Numbered from the stretch's first letter, positions 50,235 to 59,127 are shown. The stretch: DNA of 64,000 nucleotides from Mycolicibacterium sp. ND9-15 (GCF_035918395.1 NZ_CP142362.1:1711501-1775500), one strand, 5' to 3'. The notes: generated from the sequence alone by a model not told the origin. A program made the numbers and translations.

Positions 50235-51476
50235 CTAGGCGACTTCCGTCGGGGCGTCGGCGACCTTGACCAACTGCACCTCCGGCTTGGCGGGCACCGC
50301 GTCGGCGAGAAACCACCGGAACGCCAGGTTGCCACGTGGATAGTCCACGGTGCTAATGGAATTGGGATGTGCGGTCATACCGCGGGAGATGACGGCGGTG
50401 ACGGACCCGTCGGAGTTGGGCACGGCGCTGTAGCTGTTGATCGACGTCTTCTCGTCGGTGACGCCCGCCATGAATTGGTTCCACACGACGAGGTTCCAGA
50501 ACCGGCATGCGGGCGGCCGATGCGTGACGACCAGCGCCTCGTCGTCGGAGAGCACGAAACTGCCGTAGGCGTAGCAGGCGTCGCGCGCCGACCAGCCGAA
50601 GTTCGCATCCGGCACCTGGTAGGGATCGGCGAATTCGTTTGCCACCTGGGATATCTCGTGACCCAGGGTATGGGCGTCGTCGACTCGCACACCGACCGCG
50701 AGCGGCACGATCGCGAACATCGTGCGCAGCCAGGCAGCGCTGGCCCGCAGCGCAGCAGCGGTCTCGGCGTCGCCGTGCCGAATGGGCTCGGGCTCGTCGA
50801 GTGCCTCGATGTTCCAGGACACGGGCCGACCGGTCAGCGGGTCGGCCTGATAGTCGCGCGTCACCAGCACCACGCCGCCGTCGGTGGGCCCATAGTCGAA
50901 GGAGAAGTTGCCGTCTCCGTCAATGTCGAGGTCGTCGTCGCGCACGAGCGCCACGATCCGATCCGACCATGCGCCCGGCGACGGCTCGTTGTAGGCGGTC
51001 ACCGAGAAGTAGACACTGTCGCCCTTGTTCCCGCTGATGCGATAGCGGCGCTCGGGATCGACTGGGCACATGAGGTAGTAGGCGTCGGTGTTGTCGCCGC
51101 CCCAGCGTCGGTCCCGGCGAAACGGCGTGTTGAGCTCGACCCACACCGGCCGGCTCGGCTCGGCGAACAGGTAGGTGTCGAACGCCACGCCGAGCGTGGT
51201 GGCGAGCATGCGGTAGCCGTCGGCGACGTGCCGGTCGTCGGAGACCGCGCGATCCCCTTCGAGGAACGCCCGGTCCAGGCCGCCCAACGTGTCGAGCAGT
51301 TCGGCCCATGCTCTTGTTGATTCGCGGCTCGCCGCGCTAGTTGATTCGCGGCTCGCCGCTCTTGTTGATTCGCGGCTCGCCGCTCTTGTTGATTCGCGGC
51401 TCGCCGCTCTTGTTGATTCGCGGCTCGCCGCTCTTGTTGATTCGCGGCTCGCCGCGGCGGCGCACTCGTGCGTCAT
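50235..51476 (-). CDS. DUF1214 domain protein with N-terminal octapeptide repeats
   Basis: A 413-residue protein. The ATG at 51476 overlaps the stop of the upstream TetR gene (ATGA). After MTHECAA come six copies of AASREST(R/S), encoded by a 24-bp tandem repeat. The rest matches DUF1214/DUF1254-type beta-rich proteins: YLFAEPSRPVWVELNTPFRR, RRYRISGNKGDSVYFSVTAY, and the end PRGNLAFRWFLADAVPAKPE. The fold often occurs in envelope or oxidative-metabolism contexts, with no agreed activity. No signal peptide is visible. Probably controlled by the TetR protein encoded just upstream. Confidence 0.85.
   Translation of the reverse strand: MTHECAAAASRESTRAASRESTRAASRESTRAASRESTRAASRESTSAASRESTRAWAELLDTLGGLDRAFLEGDRAVSDDRHVADGYRMLATTLGVAFDTYLFAEPSRPVWVELNTPFRRDRRWGGDNTDAYYLMCPVDPERRYRISGNKGDSVYFSVTAYNEPSPGAWSDRIVALVRDDDLDIDGDGNFSFDYGPTDGGVVLVTRDYQADPLTGRPVSWNIEALDEPEPIRHGDAETAAALRASAAWLRTMFAIVPLAVGVRVDDAHTLGHEISQVANEFADPYQVPDANFGWSARDACYAYGSFVLSDDEALVVTHRPPACRFWNLVVWNQFMAGVTDEKTSINSYSAVPNSDGSVTAVISRGMTAHPNSISTVDYPRGNLAFRWFLADAVPAKPEVQLVKVADAPTEVA
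51313..51456. repeat. 24-bp minisatellite, six units, inside a coding region
   Basis: Six head-to-tail units begin at 51313, 51337, 51361, 51385, 51409 and 51433. The unit is CTTGTTGATTCGCGGC plus TCGCCGCT; the second unit has CTAGTT and units 1 and 6 end in CGCG. Three units are identical. Each encodes eight residues (A-A-S-R-E-S-T-R) on the minus strand. Unit length is a multiple of three, so copy number can change without frameshift. Confidence 0.97.
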
Positions 51477-52048
51477 GCGCTGATCCCTTTCGTGATGAAG
51501 TCGGCGGTTCGGTTTACCCACGCGTCGTCCAGACCGTCCCCGCGGGTGATCAAGGCCAGAAACGTCATGCCGGCCATCGCCTCGACGACGACGGCGGCCG
51601 ACACCCCTGGATGCGCCTCGCCGCGGGCCACCGCCGCCGCCAGTCGGTCGGTCAGCCCGCGCGAGAGCACATCGGAGAAGCGCTCGAGCAGCGCCGCATG
51701 CAGTGCGCGGTCGGCGGCCATCTCCGCGACCAGCCCGGGCAACGCGGCTCGGGCGGCAGGTGTGGTCAGCACCGCCACGGTTCGGCGCACCATCTCGCGC
51801 ACGTCGCTGGCCAGCGACCCGGTGTCGGGGAGTTCGGTCTCGGCACCGACCGGAAAGACCGCCTCGTGGACGACGTGCGCCTTGCCCGGCCAGCGACGGT
51901 AGATGGCGGGTTTGCTCGTGCCCGCGCGGCGGGCAATCGCGTCCACCGTCAGATCCGTATAACCGCTCTCGCCGAGCAGGCCGACCGTGGCGCGCAGCAC
52001 CGCGGCATCGATGCGTTTGTCACGAGGTCGCCCGATTTCCGTCGTCAT
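51473..52048 (-). CDS. TetR family regulator
   Basis: A 191-residue TetR protein. The start ATG at 52048 gives MTTEIGRPRDKRIDAAVLRA. The HTH is LTVDAIARRAGTSKPAIYRR with the following WPGK. The C-terminal ligand domain includes ALPGLVAEMAADRALHAALL. It is coupled to the DUF1214 gene by a four-base overlap and divergent from a sulfotransferase gene (28-base gap), so it may control both. Confidence 0.9.
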   Translation of the reverse strand: MTTEIGRPRDKRIDAAVLRATVGLLGESGYTDLTVDAIARRAGTSKPAIYRRWPGKAHVVHEAVFPVGAETELPDTGSLASDVREMVRRTVAVLTTPAARAALPGLVAEMAADRALHAALLERFSDVLSRGLTDRLAAAVARGEAHPGVSAAVVVEAMAGMTFLALITRGDGLDDAWVNRTADFITKGISA

Positions 52049-52059
52049 TACGAAACTCA

Positions 52060-52073
52060 CAGTAACATAACTG
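52060..52073. promoter_or_regulatory. Imperfect palindrome between tetR and sulfotransferase
   Basis: CAGTAACATAACTG has CAGT/ACTG outer arms and lies in the 28-base divergent gap, overlapping a -10-like TATGTT on the minus strand. It is the only candidate TetR operator there. Symmetry is partial. Confidence 0.35.
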
Positions 52074-52076
52074 GCT

Positions 52077-53324
52077 GTGACCGACACCACACCAGCACCC
52101 GTCGTTCTCGATGACCTCGCGCAGCCCCGCTTCCCGGCCGCGGTCGAACCGCTCCGCGACATGATGGCGGCAATGGCGCCGGACTGCCCGCTCGACGCCG
52201 CGGCGCTGCACGCCAAGGCCAGCGCGGAAACCGGGCTCGACGACTTCGGCGCCGCCGACTACCGCGAGCGCCTGGACGTGTTTCTTGCTGCCCTACAAGA
52301 GATTCCGGGGTTGAGCGACGCAGGCGTGGTGAACTTCCACGCGCAGCTGGTGCAGTGGCTGAAGAACCGCCTGCTGCTCACCGACCTACTGGCCAGGCAT
52401 CCCGAGATCCACGACATCGAGTTGGCCGCGCCCGTCGTGATCGCCGGGCTGCCGCGTACGGGCACCACACACCTGCACAACCTGCTCGCCGCGGGTCCGA
52501 CGTTCCGCACCCTGCCGTACTGGGAGAGCAACGAGCCGTTCCCGCTGCCGGCGGAGGACGGTGTCGATCCCGACCCCCGGCGTGCCCGGATGGACGCCGC
52601 TTTGGAGTTCCTGAACGCGGTGATGCCGCACTTCGCGCTGATGCACGAGATGACGACCGACCACGTGCACGAGGAAATCCAGTTGCTGGCCAACGACTTC
52701 TCATCGATGCTGTTCGAGACGCTGGCCCACGTGCCGCGGTGGCGCGACTACTACCTGTCGCACGACCAGACGCCCCACTACGAGCACCTGGCCCTCCAGC
52801 TCAAGGCGCTGCAGTTCCTGCGCGGCGGCAGACGGTGGCTGCTCAAGTCGCCGCAGCACCTCGAGCAACTGCCGGTGCTCGAGCGGGTCTTTCCGGGCGT
52901 GGTGGTGATCGCGACGCACCGCGACCCCGTGCCCGTGGTGCTGTCGATGCTCGCGATGCTCACCTACTCCGCGCGCATGCACTGCTGCCCCGTGCCGGTC
53001 CGCGATATCGCCGCGTGCTGGGTCGAGCGGCTCGAGCTGATGCTCAACGCGCTGATCCGCGATCGCGGCGCCATCCCGCCGGAGCGCTCGATCGACGTCA
53101 GGTTCGACGATTTCATGGCCGACGAGATCGGCACCGCCGCAGCGGTTTTCGCGCTGGCCGGCGAACCGATGACCGACGACGCGCGGGCCGCGATGGCCGA
53201 GTACCTCGCGGGCCACCAGCGTGGCAGGCTCGGACGGGTGGTGACGTCGCCGGAGATGTTCGGTCTCGACGAGCGCGACCTGCAGACCCGCTTCGCGCCG
53301 TACGTCGCCCGGTTCCTGACCTGA
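52077..53324 (+). CDS. PAPS-dependent sulfotransferase family protein
   Basis: A 415-residue sulfotransferase of the mycobacterial Stf type. The PAPS 5'-phosphosulphate loop is VIAGLPRTGTTHLHNLLAAG near residue 122. The 3'-phosphate-binding region is VVVIATHRDPVPVVLSMLAM. RRWLLKSPQHLEQLP lies between them. N-terminal residues 1-115 are a helical extension common in this group. GTG start. The acceptor, probably a glycolipid or other small molecule, is unknown. It is divergent from the TetR/DUF1214 pair. Confidence 0.88.
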   Translation: MTDTTPAPVVLDDLAQPRFPAAVEPLRDMMAAMAPDCPLDAAALHAKASAETGLDDFGAADYRERLDVFLAALQEIPGLSDAGVVNFHAQLVQWLKNRLLLTDLLARHPEIHDIELAAPVVIAGLPRTGTTHLHNLLAAGPTFRTLPYWESNEPFPLPAEDGVDPDPRRARMDAALEFLNAVMPHFALMHEMTTDHVHEEIQLLANDFSSMLFETLAHVPRWRDYYLSHDQTPHYEHLALQLKALQFLRGGRRWLLKSPQHLEQLPVLERVFPGVVVIATHRDPVPVVLSMLAMLTYSARMHCCPVPVRDIAACWVERLELMLNALIRDRGAIPPERSIDVRFDDFMADEIGTAAAVFALAGEPMTDDARAAMAEYLAGHQRGRLGRVVTSPEMFGLDERDLQTRFAPYVARFLT

Positions 53325-53420
53325 CGCTCCCGCGGTCTCGTCGGCCGTTCGCCCGATCGGCGGTGTGCGCATACCCTGGCCCGGGTATCCGCAACCGGCA
53401 GCCGGAGACGAGAGGCACCC

Positions 53421-54422
53421 ATGACCGCAGCCCGTACACAACTCGACCAGCGTGATCTCGCGCAGGCGCAGCGCGTTGTCGCCGCGGTCTCCGGCGCGTT
53501 CTCGGCGAAGGTGGTCGGCCAGGAGAACCTGCGCGAATCGTTGCTGATCGGCCTGATCACGGGCGGGCACATCCTGATCGAGAGCGTGCCGGGGCTGGCC
53601 AAGACGACCGCCGCCCGCGTCATCGCCGACGCCATCGACGGTGGCTTCCGGCGCATCCAGTGCACGCCCGACCTGCTGCCAAGCGACATCATCGGCACCC
53701 AGGTCTACGAGTCGGCCACCAACTCGTTCGTCACCCAACTCGGGCCGGTGCACACCAACATCGTGTTGCTCGACGAGATCAACCGGTCCAGCGCCAAGAC
53801 ACAGAGCGCGATGCTCGAGGCGATGGAGGAGCGCCAGACCACCATCGCCGGCACGCGGTATCCGATCCCCGAGCCGTTCCTGGTCATCGCGACGCAGAAC
53901 CCCGTCGACCAGGAGGGCACCTATCCGCTGTCGGAGGCGCAGACCGACCGGTTCATGCTCAAGGACGTCCTGCACTACCCCTCCGCCGAGGAGGAGGTGG
54001 AGGTGATGTTCCGGATGGACGCCGGACTGTACGACAAGAACCACCGCAGCCGGCCGGTCGTCGGGCTCGACGATATCCGGCGGCTGCAGGACATCGTGCG
54101 CCTCGTCCACATGGACCGCGCGCTGATGCATTACGCCAGCCAACTGGTCGGCGTCACCCGCAATCCCGACCAACACCTGCCGCGTCAGCTCGCCCGCCTG
54201 ATCGAGTACGGGGCCAGCCCCCGCGCCACCATCGCGTTCTGCAACGCCGCCCGGGCGCTGGCCCTGCTCTCCGGACGCGGCCATGTCATCCCGGGCGATA
54301 TCGCCAAACTCGCCCACCGGGTGCTGCGGCACCGGCTGATCCTGGGCTTCGAGGCGGCCAGCGCCAACGTCACCCCAGAGGTGATCATCGACGCTGTCCT
54401 GCAAGCGGTTCGAGTCCCCTGA
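53421..54422 (+). CDS. MoxR-type AAA+ ATPase
   Basis: A 333-residue AAA+ chaperone-like ATPase. Walker A is ESVPGLAKT at 54-62 (alanine at the third-last position is normal for MoxR), Walker B is IVLLDEINR near 114, and sensor 1 is FLVIATQNPVDQEGTYPLSE. The lid contains ARLIEYGASPRATIA. MoxR proteins work with VWA-domain partners to mature or insert metal or complexes. It heads a six-gene operon (DUF58, a small membrane protein, two VWA-like proteins, a TPR-like protein) with gaps of 7 bases or less or overlaps. Confidence 0.94.
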   Translation: MTAARTQLDQRDLAQAQRVVAAVSGAFSAKVVGQENLRESLLIGLITGGHILIESVPGLAKTTAARVIADAIDGGFRRIQCTPDLLPSDIIGTQVYESATNSFVTQLGPVHTNIVLLDEINRSSAKTQSAMLEAMEERQTTIAGTRYPIPEPFLVIATQNPVDQEGTYPLSEAQTDRFMLKDVLHYPSAEEEVEVMFRMDAGLYDKNHRSRPVVGLDDIRRLQDIVRLVHMDRALMHYASQLVGVTRNPDQHLPRQLARLIEYGASPRATIAFCNAARALALLSGRGHVIPGDIAKLAHRVLRHRLILGFEAASANVTPEVIIDAVLQAVRVP

Positions 54423-54429
54423 GGCCGAC

Positions 54430-55302
54430 ATGGGCAGACACCTCACCACGGCGAGGACGCACTTCGGCACCGACACCCGCGGCATGCTCGAAGGCGGCCG
54501 CTACGCCCTACTTCACACCCGCAGCCTGGAATTCGACGATCTGCGCCCCTACGTGCCCGGCGACGACGTCCGCGACATCGACTGGAAGGCCTCGGCACGG
54601 TCGGGCCACGTGCTGATCAAACGGTTCGTCTCCGAGAAGCACCACAAGCTGCTGCTCGTCGCCGATGCCGGCCGCGACATGACCGCCCTGGCACCGGGCG
54701 GCGAACTCAAACGCGATGTGGCCGTGAATGTCCTGGGCGCGTTCGGGCTGATCACGCTCGGGCGCTCCGACCAGATCGGAATGGTCTTCGGCGACACCCG
54801 TGGGTGCGTCAACATCCGCCAGCGCCGCGGCGAGACCCACATCGAGAGCCTGCTGCACAGGTACTACAGTCACACCGCAAACGCCGCTGGGCGCAGCGAC
54901 ATCGTCTGCCAGTTGAATTACGTGGCAACGCATTACCGTCACCCGATGCTGATCGTGGTGGTGTCCGACGAGCCGGAGATCGGCGAGCGGCTGGCCGATG
55001 CCGTCACCCGGTTGACCGCTCGCCACGACGTGCTGTGGGCGACGGTCTCCGACATGCCCGCAGTGGGCGCCACCGACGACAACCGCGCCGGGTACGACGT
55101 CTCGACGCGACGTTTCGTCCTCGACACGGCCACGCTGGGCCCACGGGTTGTCACCGCCTACCACCGAGCCGAGCAGGTGCGGGCGCACCGCGTCGACGAG
55201 TTCATGACCACCCGCGCTGTTCCGCACACCAGGATCGGCGCGAGCGGCGAGATCCGCTCCCGGCTCGTCGAGTTGACCGAGGTGTTCGCCCGTGCCGGAT
55301 GA
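54430..55302 (+). CDS. DUF58 domain protein
   Basis: A 290-residue cytosolic protein. The DUF58 signature is LRPYVPGDDVRDIDWKASAR near residue 38, followed by a VWA-like Rossmann region (LLLVADAGRDMTALAPGG) whose metal site is degenerate (DAGRD instead of DxSxS). Such proteins couple MoxR to envelope partners. ATG start seven bases after the moxR stop. The end overlaps the next gene by 11 bases. Confidence 0.92.
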   Translation: MGRHLTTARTHFGTDTRGMLEGGRYALLHTRSLEFDDLRPYVPGDDVRDIDWKASARSGHVLIKRFVSEKHHKLLLVADAGRDMTALAPGGELKRDVAVNVLGAFGLITLGRSDQIGMVFGDTRGCVNIRQRRGETHIESLLHRYYSHTANAAGRSDIVCQLNYVATHYRHPMLIVVVSDEPEIGERLADAVTRLTARHDVLWATVSDMPAVGATDDNRAGYDVSTRRFVLDTATLGPRVVTAYHRAEQVRAHRVDEFMTTRAVPHTRIGASGEIRSRLVELTEVFARAG

Positions 55303-55765
55303 CTTGTCGCGGTTCGTCGGCGGGCCGATGCCGTACTCGACGACGTGGCTGTGGCTCGGGTTGCTGCTAACGGCCGTGGTGATCTCTTGGTACGTAGGCG
55401 TTTTCGTGTGGACGCTGCCGTCGCAGCGGCTACGTCGCCTTCCCGCGGTGCGCTCCCTGCACGGCAGGCTGCTGCGACGCCGGTTCGCGCGCGCCGTTGC
55501 GCGCATCGGCGCGCGTCACCGCGAGGGTGAGCTCACCGCCGCCGAGGCCGGCGCCGCAATGAGCCGCACGCTGCGCAGCTTCCTCAACCAGGCGACGGGC
55601 ACGCGGGCGCAGTACATGCACCTCGACGACATCGCCTCCGGCGAATTGGCACCCGCCGCGCCGACACTGGCGGCGCTCGACGACGCGCAGTTCAACACCG
55701 CCTCACCGGTACGTGTCGACGAGGTCGGCACCGCGGCCGAGGAGCTGATCCGCTCGTGGCCCTGA
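55292..55765 (+). CDS. Single-helix membrane protein of the MoxR operon
   Basis: A 157-residue protein with one membrane helix (TTWLWLGLLLTAVVISWYVG) near the N-terminus and a cytoplasmic helical tail rich in arginine (LHGRLLRRRFARAVARIGAR) then REGELTAAEAGAAMSRTLRS. It matches in place the DUF4381-type subunit of Bat operons, although I cannot confirm the family. The GTG start lies inside the DUF58 gene, indicating coupling. Confidence 0.82.
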   Translation: MPDDLSRFVGGPMPYSTTWLWLGLLLTAVVISWYVGVFVWTLPSQRLRRLPAVRSLHGRLLRRRFARAVARIGARHREGELTAAEAGAAMSRTLRSFLNQATGTRAQYMHLDDIASGELAPAAPTLAALDDAQFNTASPVRVDEVGTAAEELIRSWP

Positions 55766-56760
55766 CCTGGTGGCCGGTCGCAGTCATCGGATTCGCTTGT
55801 CTGGCGGGCGCGGTCGCGCTGGCACTGTTCGTGCCGACGAAGCAGGCGCAGCGACAGTTGCGGCCGTTGGCCAACACCGCGCGCTTGACCAGGCTGCCCG
55901 AGTACGTCCGAGTCGCGCGGGCCCGGGCGGTGTCGTTGATCGTCACGGTCGTGTTGCTCGCGCTGTTGTTCGCAGCAGCGGTGGTGGCCAGCGCGCGCCC
56001 CAGCGGCTTGTGGTGGTCGCTGAAGACCGCCGAGGTGCCCGAGGACATCATGCTGTGCGTCGGCGAACCGGTCACCGATCCGAGGACTGGCGCGTTCCTG
56101 TCGTATTTCGCCCAGCAGGCCCGGACGTACGGTACCCAACGGATCGGGTTGACCTCCGCGAACCGCCGGGTGATCCCGCTGACCCGCGACTACCAGTTCG
56201 CGGTCGAAAAGCTCGGCGACGCAGCCAGTCTCGCAGGACTTCCGGATGACACCACCCTCTCGCCCGCCCAGCTGACGGCGAAGCGCAACGGCGTCGCGTC
56301 GTTCGCCCCGCCCGTGACGTACGTGGATTACGCTGCGAGCATCACCGACCTTATCGCGCTGTGTGCGGCGGGATTCCCAGCCGATGAACCACCGGACGAG
56401 GGTCGACGATCGATCATCTATCTGGGACCCGGTGAACTGCGCGCTCCCGGGGAAGCCCGCCCCGCCCTGTTCTCCGAGCAGCAGGTCGCCGAGATGGCGC
56501 GGGAGCGCGGAATTCAGGTCAATGCGCTGGTGTCCTCGCCGGGCCCCCTGCGATCCGTCGTGTCGGCCACCAGCGGGCGATACGCACCCGTCGGGTCCGA
56601 CCTGACGGCCCAGTTGGAGGGGATCCGCGCCCACCCGCCGGACGGCGACCGGTCCGCGACCCTCGCCGGGTTCCGCGGGGACACGCCGACGGTCCCGTTG
56701 ACGGTGGCCGTCGCGGTTTCCCTGCTGCTGTGCCTGTCGCTGGCGGTGCTGCGGCGATGA
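55756..56760 (+). CDS. VWA-like membrane protein lacking MIDAS
   Basis: A 334-residue protein with two N-terminal helices (PVAVIGFACLAGAVALALFV and SLIVTVVLLALLFAAAVVAS), a soluble alpha/beta domain and a C-terminal helix (VPLTVAVAVSLLLCLSLAVL). The order resembles BatA/BatB VWA proteins, but the first strand reads EDIMLCVGEPVTD with no DxSxS, so the metal site is absent. GTG start 10 bases within the previous gene. A structural partner for the next VWA protein is plausible. Confidence 0.8.
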   Translation: MALTWWPVAVIGFACLAGAVALALFVPTKQAQRQLRPLANTARLTRLPEYVRVARARAVSLIVTVVLLALLFAAAVVASARPSGLWWSLKTAEVPEDIMLCVGEPVTDPRTGAFLSYFAQQARTYGTQRIGLTSANRRVIPLTRDYQFAVEKLGDAASLAGLPDDTTLSPAQLTAKRNGVASFAPPVTYVDYAASITDLIALCAAGFPADEPPDEGRRSIIYLGPGELRAPGEARPALFSEQQVAEMARERGIQVNALVSSPGPLRSVVSATSGRYAPVGSDLTAQLEGIRAHPPDGDRSATLAGFRGDTPTVPLTVAVAVSLLLCLSLAVLRR

Positions 56761-57689
56761 CGTTCTCACCCGTCGTACCCCCGGTGGTCCTGATCACGAT
56801 CGCCGCGGCCGTGGTCGTGCTCCGGCTCTACACCATGCGCCACTTGGCCCGCAGCGCGAGCCAGCGATGGACAACGGTCTGGCGATGGTCGGCGCTGACG
56901 CTCGCGGTCGTGCTGATGTTGATCGCGGCCGCCAGACCCGCCATCGGCGGTTCGCACGGATCGGAAGCGTCAAGCCCGAACGACGCGACGGCCAACGTGT
57001 TCCTGATCGTCGACCGCTCCGCCGACTCGGCCGTCACCGATTACGGTGCCGGGCGGCCGCGGATCGCCGGCATCCGCGACGACGTCGCCGCGCTCGTCGA
57101 CCGATACCCTCGGGCGCGGTTCGCGCTGATCACGTTCGCGTCGCGTTCGTCGTTGGAATGGCCTCTCTCCGAAGACGATTGGAGTCTAAGGCCCGTCGTC
57201 GCGGCCGTGAACCCATACCCCGATGACGCCGTGGGCGAGGTGAACGCGGCGGCCGCGGCGAACATCCTGCGTTACCAGTTGATCGCGGCGGCCCAACGCA
57301 GCCCGGGCGCACAGAACCTGGTGTTCTACTTCGGGTCCGGCGCACCCTCGTCGCGGGCGCCGCAGGGCGAGTTCGACCCGCCGCCGGGCTCAGTGGACGG
57401 TGGGGCGGTGTTCGGTTACGGCGCAACGCGCAACGACCCGGGTCTGCAGCGCGTCGCCGATCAGCTCGGCGTGCCCTTCATGCCCCGCGATGCCGCGCAG
57501 CCGGTCGCCGACGTCGCGCCCGACGCGGACGGCGTCTCGTCGGTGCAGTCCACCGTCGACGCACCCGATCGCACCGACCTGTATTGGGTCTTCACCATGG
57601 TCGCGGCCGTACTGCTGCTGTTCGAGTGCTACCTCACGCTGCGCGAGTTCCGGACCAGCCGGGTGGCCCGGCGGGATGAGGTCGTCTGA
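56757..57689 (+). CDS. VWA domain membrane protein (BatA/B-like)
   Basis: A 310-residue protein. Two N-terminal helices (VVLITIAAAVVVLRLYTM and WSALTLAVVLMLIAAARPAI) precede a VWA fold beginning NVFLIVDRSADSAVTDYG; the metal motif is degenerate (D-R-S-A-D). RFALITFASRSSLEWPL is the typical second strand. A C-terminal helix (WVFTMVAAVLLLFECYL) follows. The ATG overlaps the previous stop (ATGA). Confidence 0.85.
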   Translation: MTFSPVVPPVVLITIAAAVVVLRLYTMRHLARSASQRWTTVWRWSALTLAVVLMLIAAARPAIGGSHGSEASSPNDATANVFLIVDRSADSAVTDYGAGRPRIAGIRDDVAALVDRYPRARFALITFASRSSLEWPLSEDDWSLRPVVAAVNPYPDDAVGEVNAAAAANILRYQLIAAAQRSPGAQNLVFYFGSGAPSSRAPQGEFDPPPGSVDGGAVFGYGATRNDPGLQRVADQLGVPFMPRDAAQPVADVAPDADGVSSVQSTVDAPDRTDLYWVFTMVAAVLLLFECYLTLREFRTSRVARRDEVV

Positions 57690-58405
57690 TGCGTCCCCGC
57701 CCCTCCCGGCTGCGGCTGCGGCGCCGGCTGCTGTTGTTCTCGGCTCCCGTGGCCGTCGTGGCGCTGGCGGTCGCGGTGAAGCTCGTCTCCGTTGTGGCGG
57801 CTGGTGATTCGGCTGTGTCGAACTTCGCGCAACGCGACGTCGACGCGCTGCACGGTGATGTCTCGGTGATGAGCCTGTTCAACGTCGTCGAACCGGCGAA
57901 GGCGCCGTTCGCGGCGGGGACCCTCGCGGTGCTCGACGACCGTCTCGCCGACGCGGACGCGCACTTCTCGGAGGCGCTGCGCCTGACCGCCCGCGAGCAG
58001 TCGTGCCCCGTGCTGGTCAACCTGGAACTGGTCCGGGAGCGGCAAGGCGACGTGGACGCCTGGGAGAACCGGCCCGACGCGGCACGTGACCGCTACCGCA
58101 ACGCGCTGGACTTCGTCCGCAGCGCACCCGACGGCTGTTTCGAAGGCAACTCCGATCCGGATCTCGAGCGGCGCGCCGTCCGCCACGACTCGGCACCCCG
58201 CCTGGAGGCCAAGTTGGCCGGCCTGACCGCTCCGCCCCCTCCGCCGCCTGCGCAGCCGCCGGCCCCGTCCCCGCCGCCGGAGGCATCCGCACCCGCGCCG
58301 GTGCTGCCCGACCCCGACTCACTCCGGGACGCGTTGCGGCTGGACCCCGCCGCCGGCGACCCGCTCGACAAGCTTCAGCAGGTGCTGCGGGACGCCGCCG
58401 GTTAA
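57689..58405 (+). CDS. TPR-like membrane-anchored protein of the MoxR operon
   Basis: A 238-residue protein. One N-terminal helix (LLLFSAPVAVVALAVAVKLV), a helical repeat region with TPR-like pairs (AVLDDRLADADAHFSEALRL; ENRPDAARDRYRNALDFV), and a proline-rich linker (LTAPPPPPPAQPPAPSPPP) leading to a short C-terminal helix (DPLDKLQQVLRDAAG). In other Bat operons the last gene is also a TPR protein. The start shares one base with the previous stop. Confidence 0.82.
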   Translation: MRPRPSRLRLRRRLLLFSAPVAVVALAVAVKLVSVVAAGDSAVSNFAQRDVDALHGDVSVMSLFNVVEPAKAPFAAGTLAVLDDRLADADAHFSEALRLTAREQSCPVLVNLELVRERQGDVDAWENRPDAARDRYRNALDFVRSAPDGCFEGNSDPDLERRAVRHDSAPRLEAKLAGLTAPPPPPPAQPPAPSPPPEASAPAPVLPDPDSLRDALRLDPAAGDPLDKLQQVLRDAAG

Positions 58406-58767
58406 CCCGTGCTGGTGCCCGTCCAGTACTCGGCGAACCGTCCGTCCGCGACGCGCAGGATGTCGTTGCCGGTGAATCGCTTGGGACCGTCCTCGGCCGC
58501 GCCCGTGCCGATCCACCTGGCCGCCAGCATGTCTCCCTCGACGAACGGCGCTACTTCGATGACGAACTTCAGGTCGGTGAGCATCCGGTGGGTCTCGTCG
58601 ACGACCGCCTGCAGCTCCTGCGGGCCTCGTACCGCCCGTCCCGGCCAGTGCCCGACGAAGTCGTCGGTCACCAACTCGGCTGCGACCGGAGCGCCCGCCC
58701 ACAATTCGGCTATCCAACGGGCGTATAGCTCTTGAGGCGAAACCATGCTCGTGTGGATGCCCGTCAT
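58402..58767 (-). CDS. SnoaL/NTF2-like protein
   Basis: A 121-residue cone-fold protein: helix ELYARWIAELWAG, then VTDDFVGHWPGRAVRGPQEL and GRFAEYWTGTSTG. SnoaL-like proteins include polyketide cyclases, isomerases and limonene-epoxide hydrolases; no active-site assignment can be made. It overlaps the end of the MoxR operon by four bases and the DUF4229 gene upstream by four bases (ATGA). Confidence 0.82.
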   Translation of the reverse strand: MTGIHTSMVSPQELYARWIAELWAGAPVAAELVTDDFVGHWPGRAVRGPQELQAVVDETHRMLTDLKFVIEVAPFVEGDMLAARWIGTGAAEDGPKRFTGNDILRVADGRFAEYWTGTSTG

Positions 58768-59075
58768 GATGCGGGCGGGGGGTTCTCGCCGCGCAGCCTG
58801 GACTGCAGTTGTTCGCGGTCGCGACGCCGACGCTCGTCGAAGGCCGCCATGCTCGCCTCGGCGCGGCGACGCAGCGGGGCGAACACCCAGATCCCCAGCG
58901 GCAGCGCAATCACCAACGCGAAGAGCAGAGCCACGACGAGCGGAAATTCGCGCAATCCGAGCAGATGTCCGGCGCCGATGATCACTCCGGTCAGCGCCGC
59001 GACGAGCAGCAGCCGTGCCAGCACATAGGCGAGCACGTCCAGTACGAGCCGAGTTCCGGGACGTCCGTCAGACAC
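58764..59075 (-). CDS. DUF4229 membrane protein (Rv0531 homologue)
   Basis: A 103-residue protein with two membrane helices (VLARLLLVAALTGVIIGAGH and FPLVVALLFALVIALPLGIW) and a charged C-terminal helix (RRRAEASMAAFDERRRRDRE). DUF4229 has no known function. Translation is coupled to the SnoaL-like gene. It is divergent from a 53-aa membrane peptide. Confidence 0.85.
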   Translation of the reverse strand: MSDGRPGTRLVLDVLAYVLARLLLVAALTGVIIGAGHLLGLREFPLVVALLFALVIALPLGIWVFAPLRRRAEASMAAFDERRRRDREQLQSRLRGENPPPAS

Positions 59076-59127
59076 GAACCGAGCCTACCGACGGCGCGTA
59101 TATTCGAATAAAGGAGGTTTGTTTTTC

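Noticed and set aside
51313-51456. CRISPR-like array
   Set aside because: The 24-bp units are directly adjacent with no spacers and code for an in-frame peptide repeat, so it is a minisatellite.
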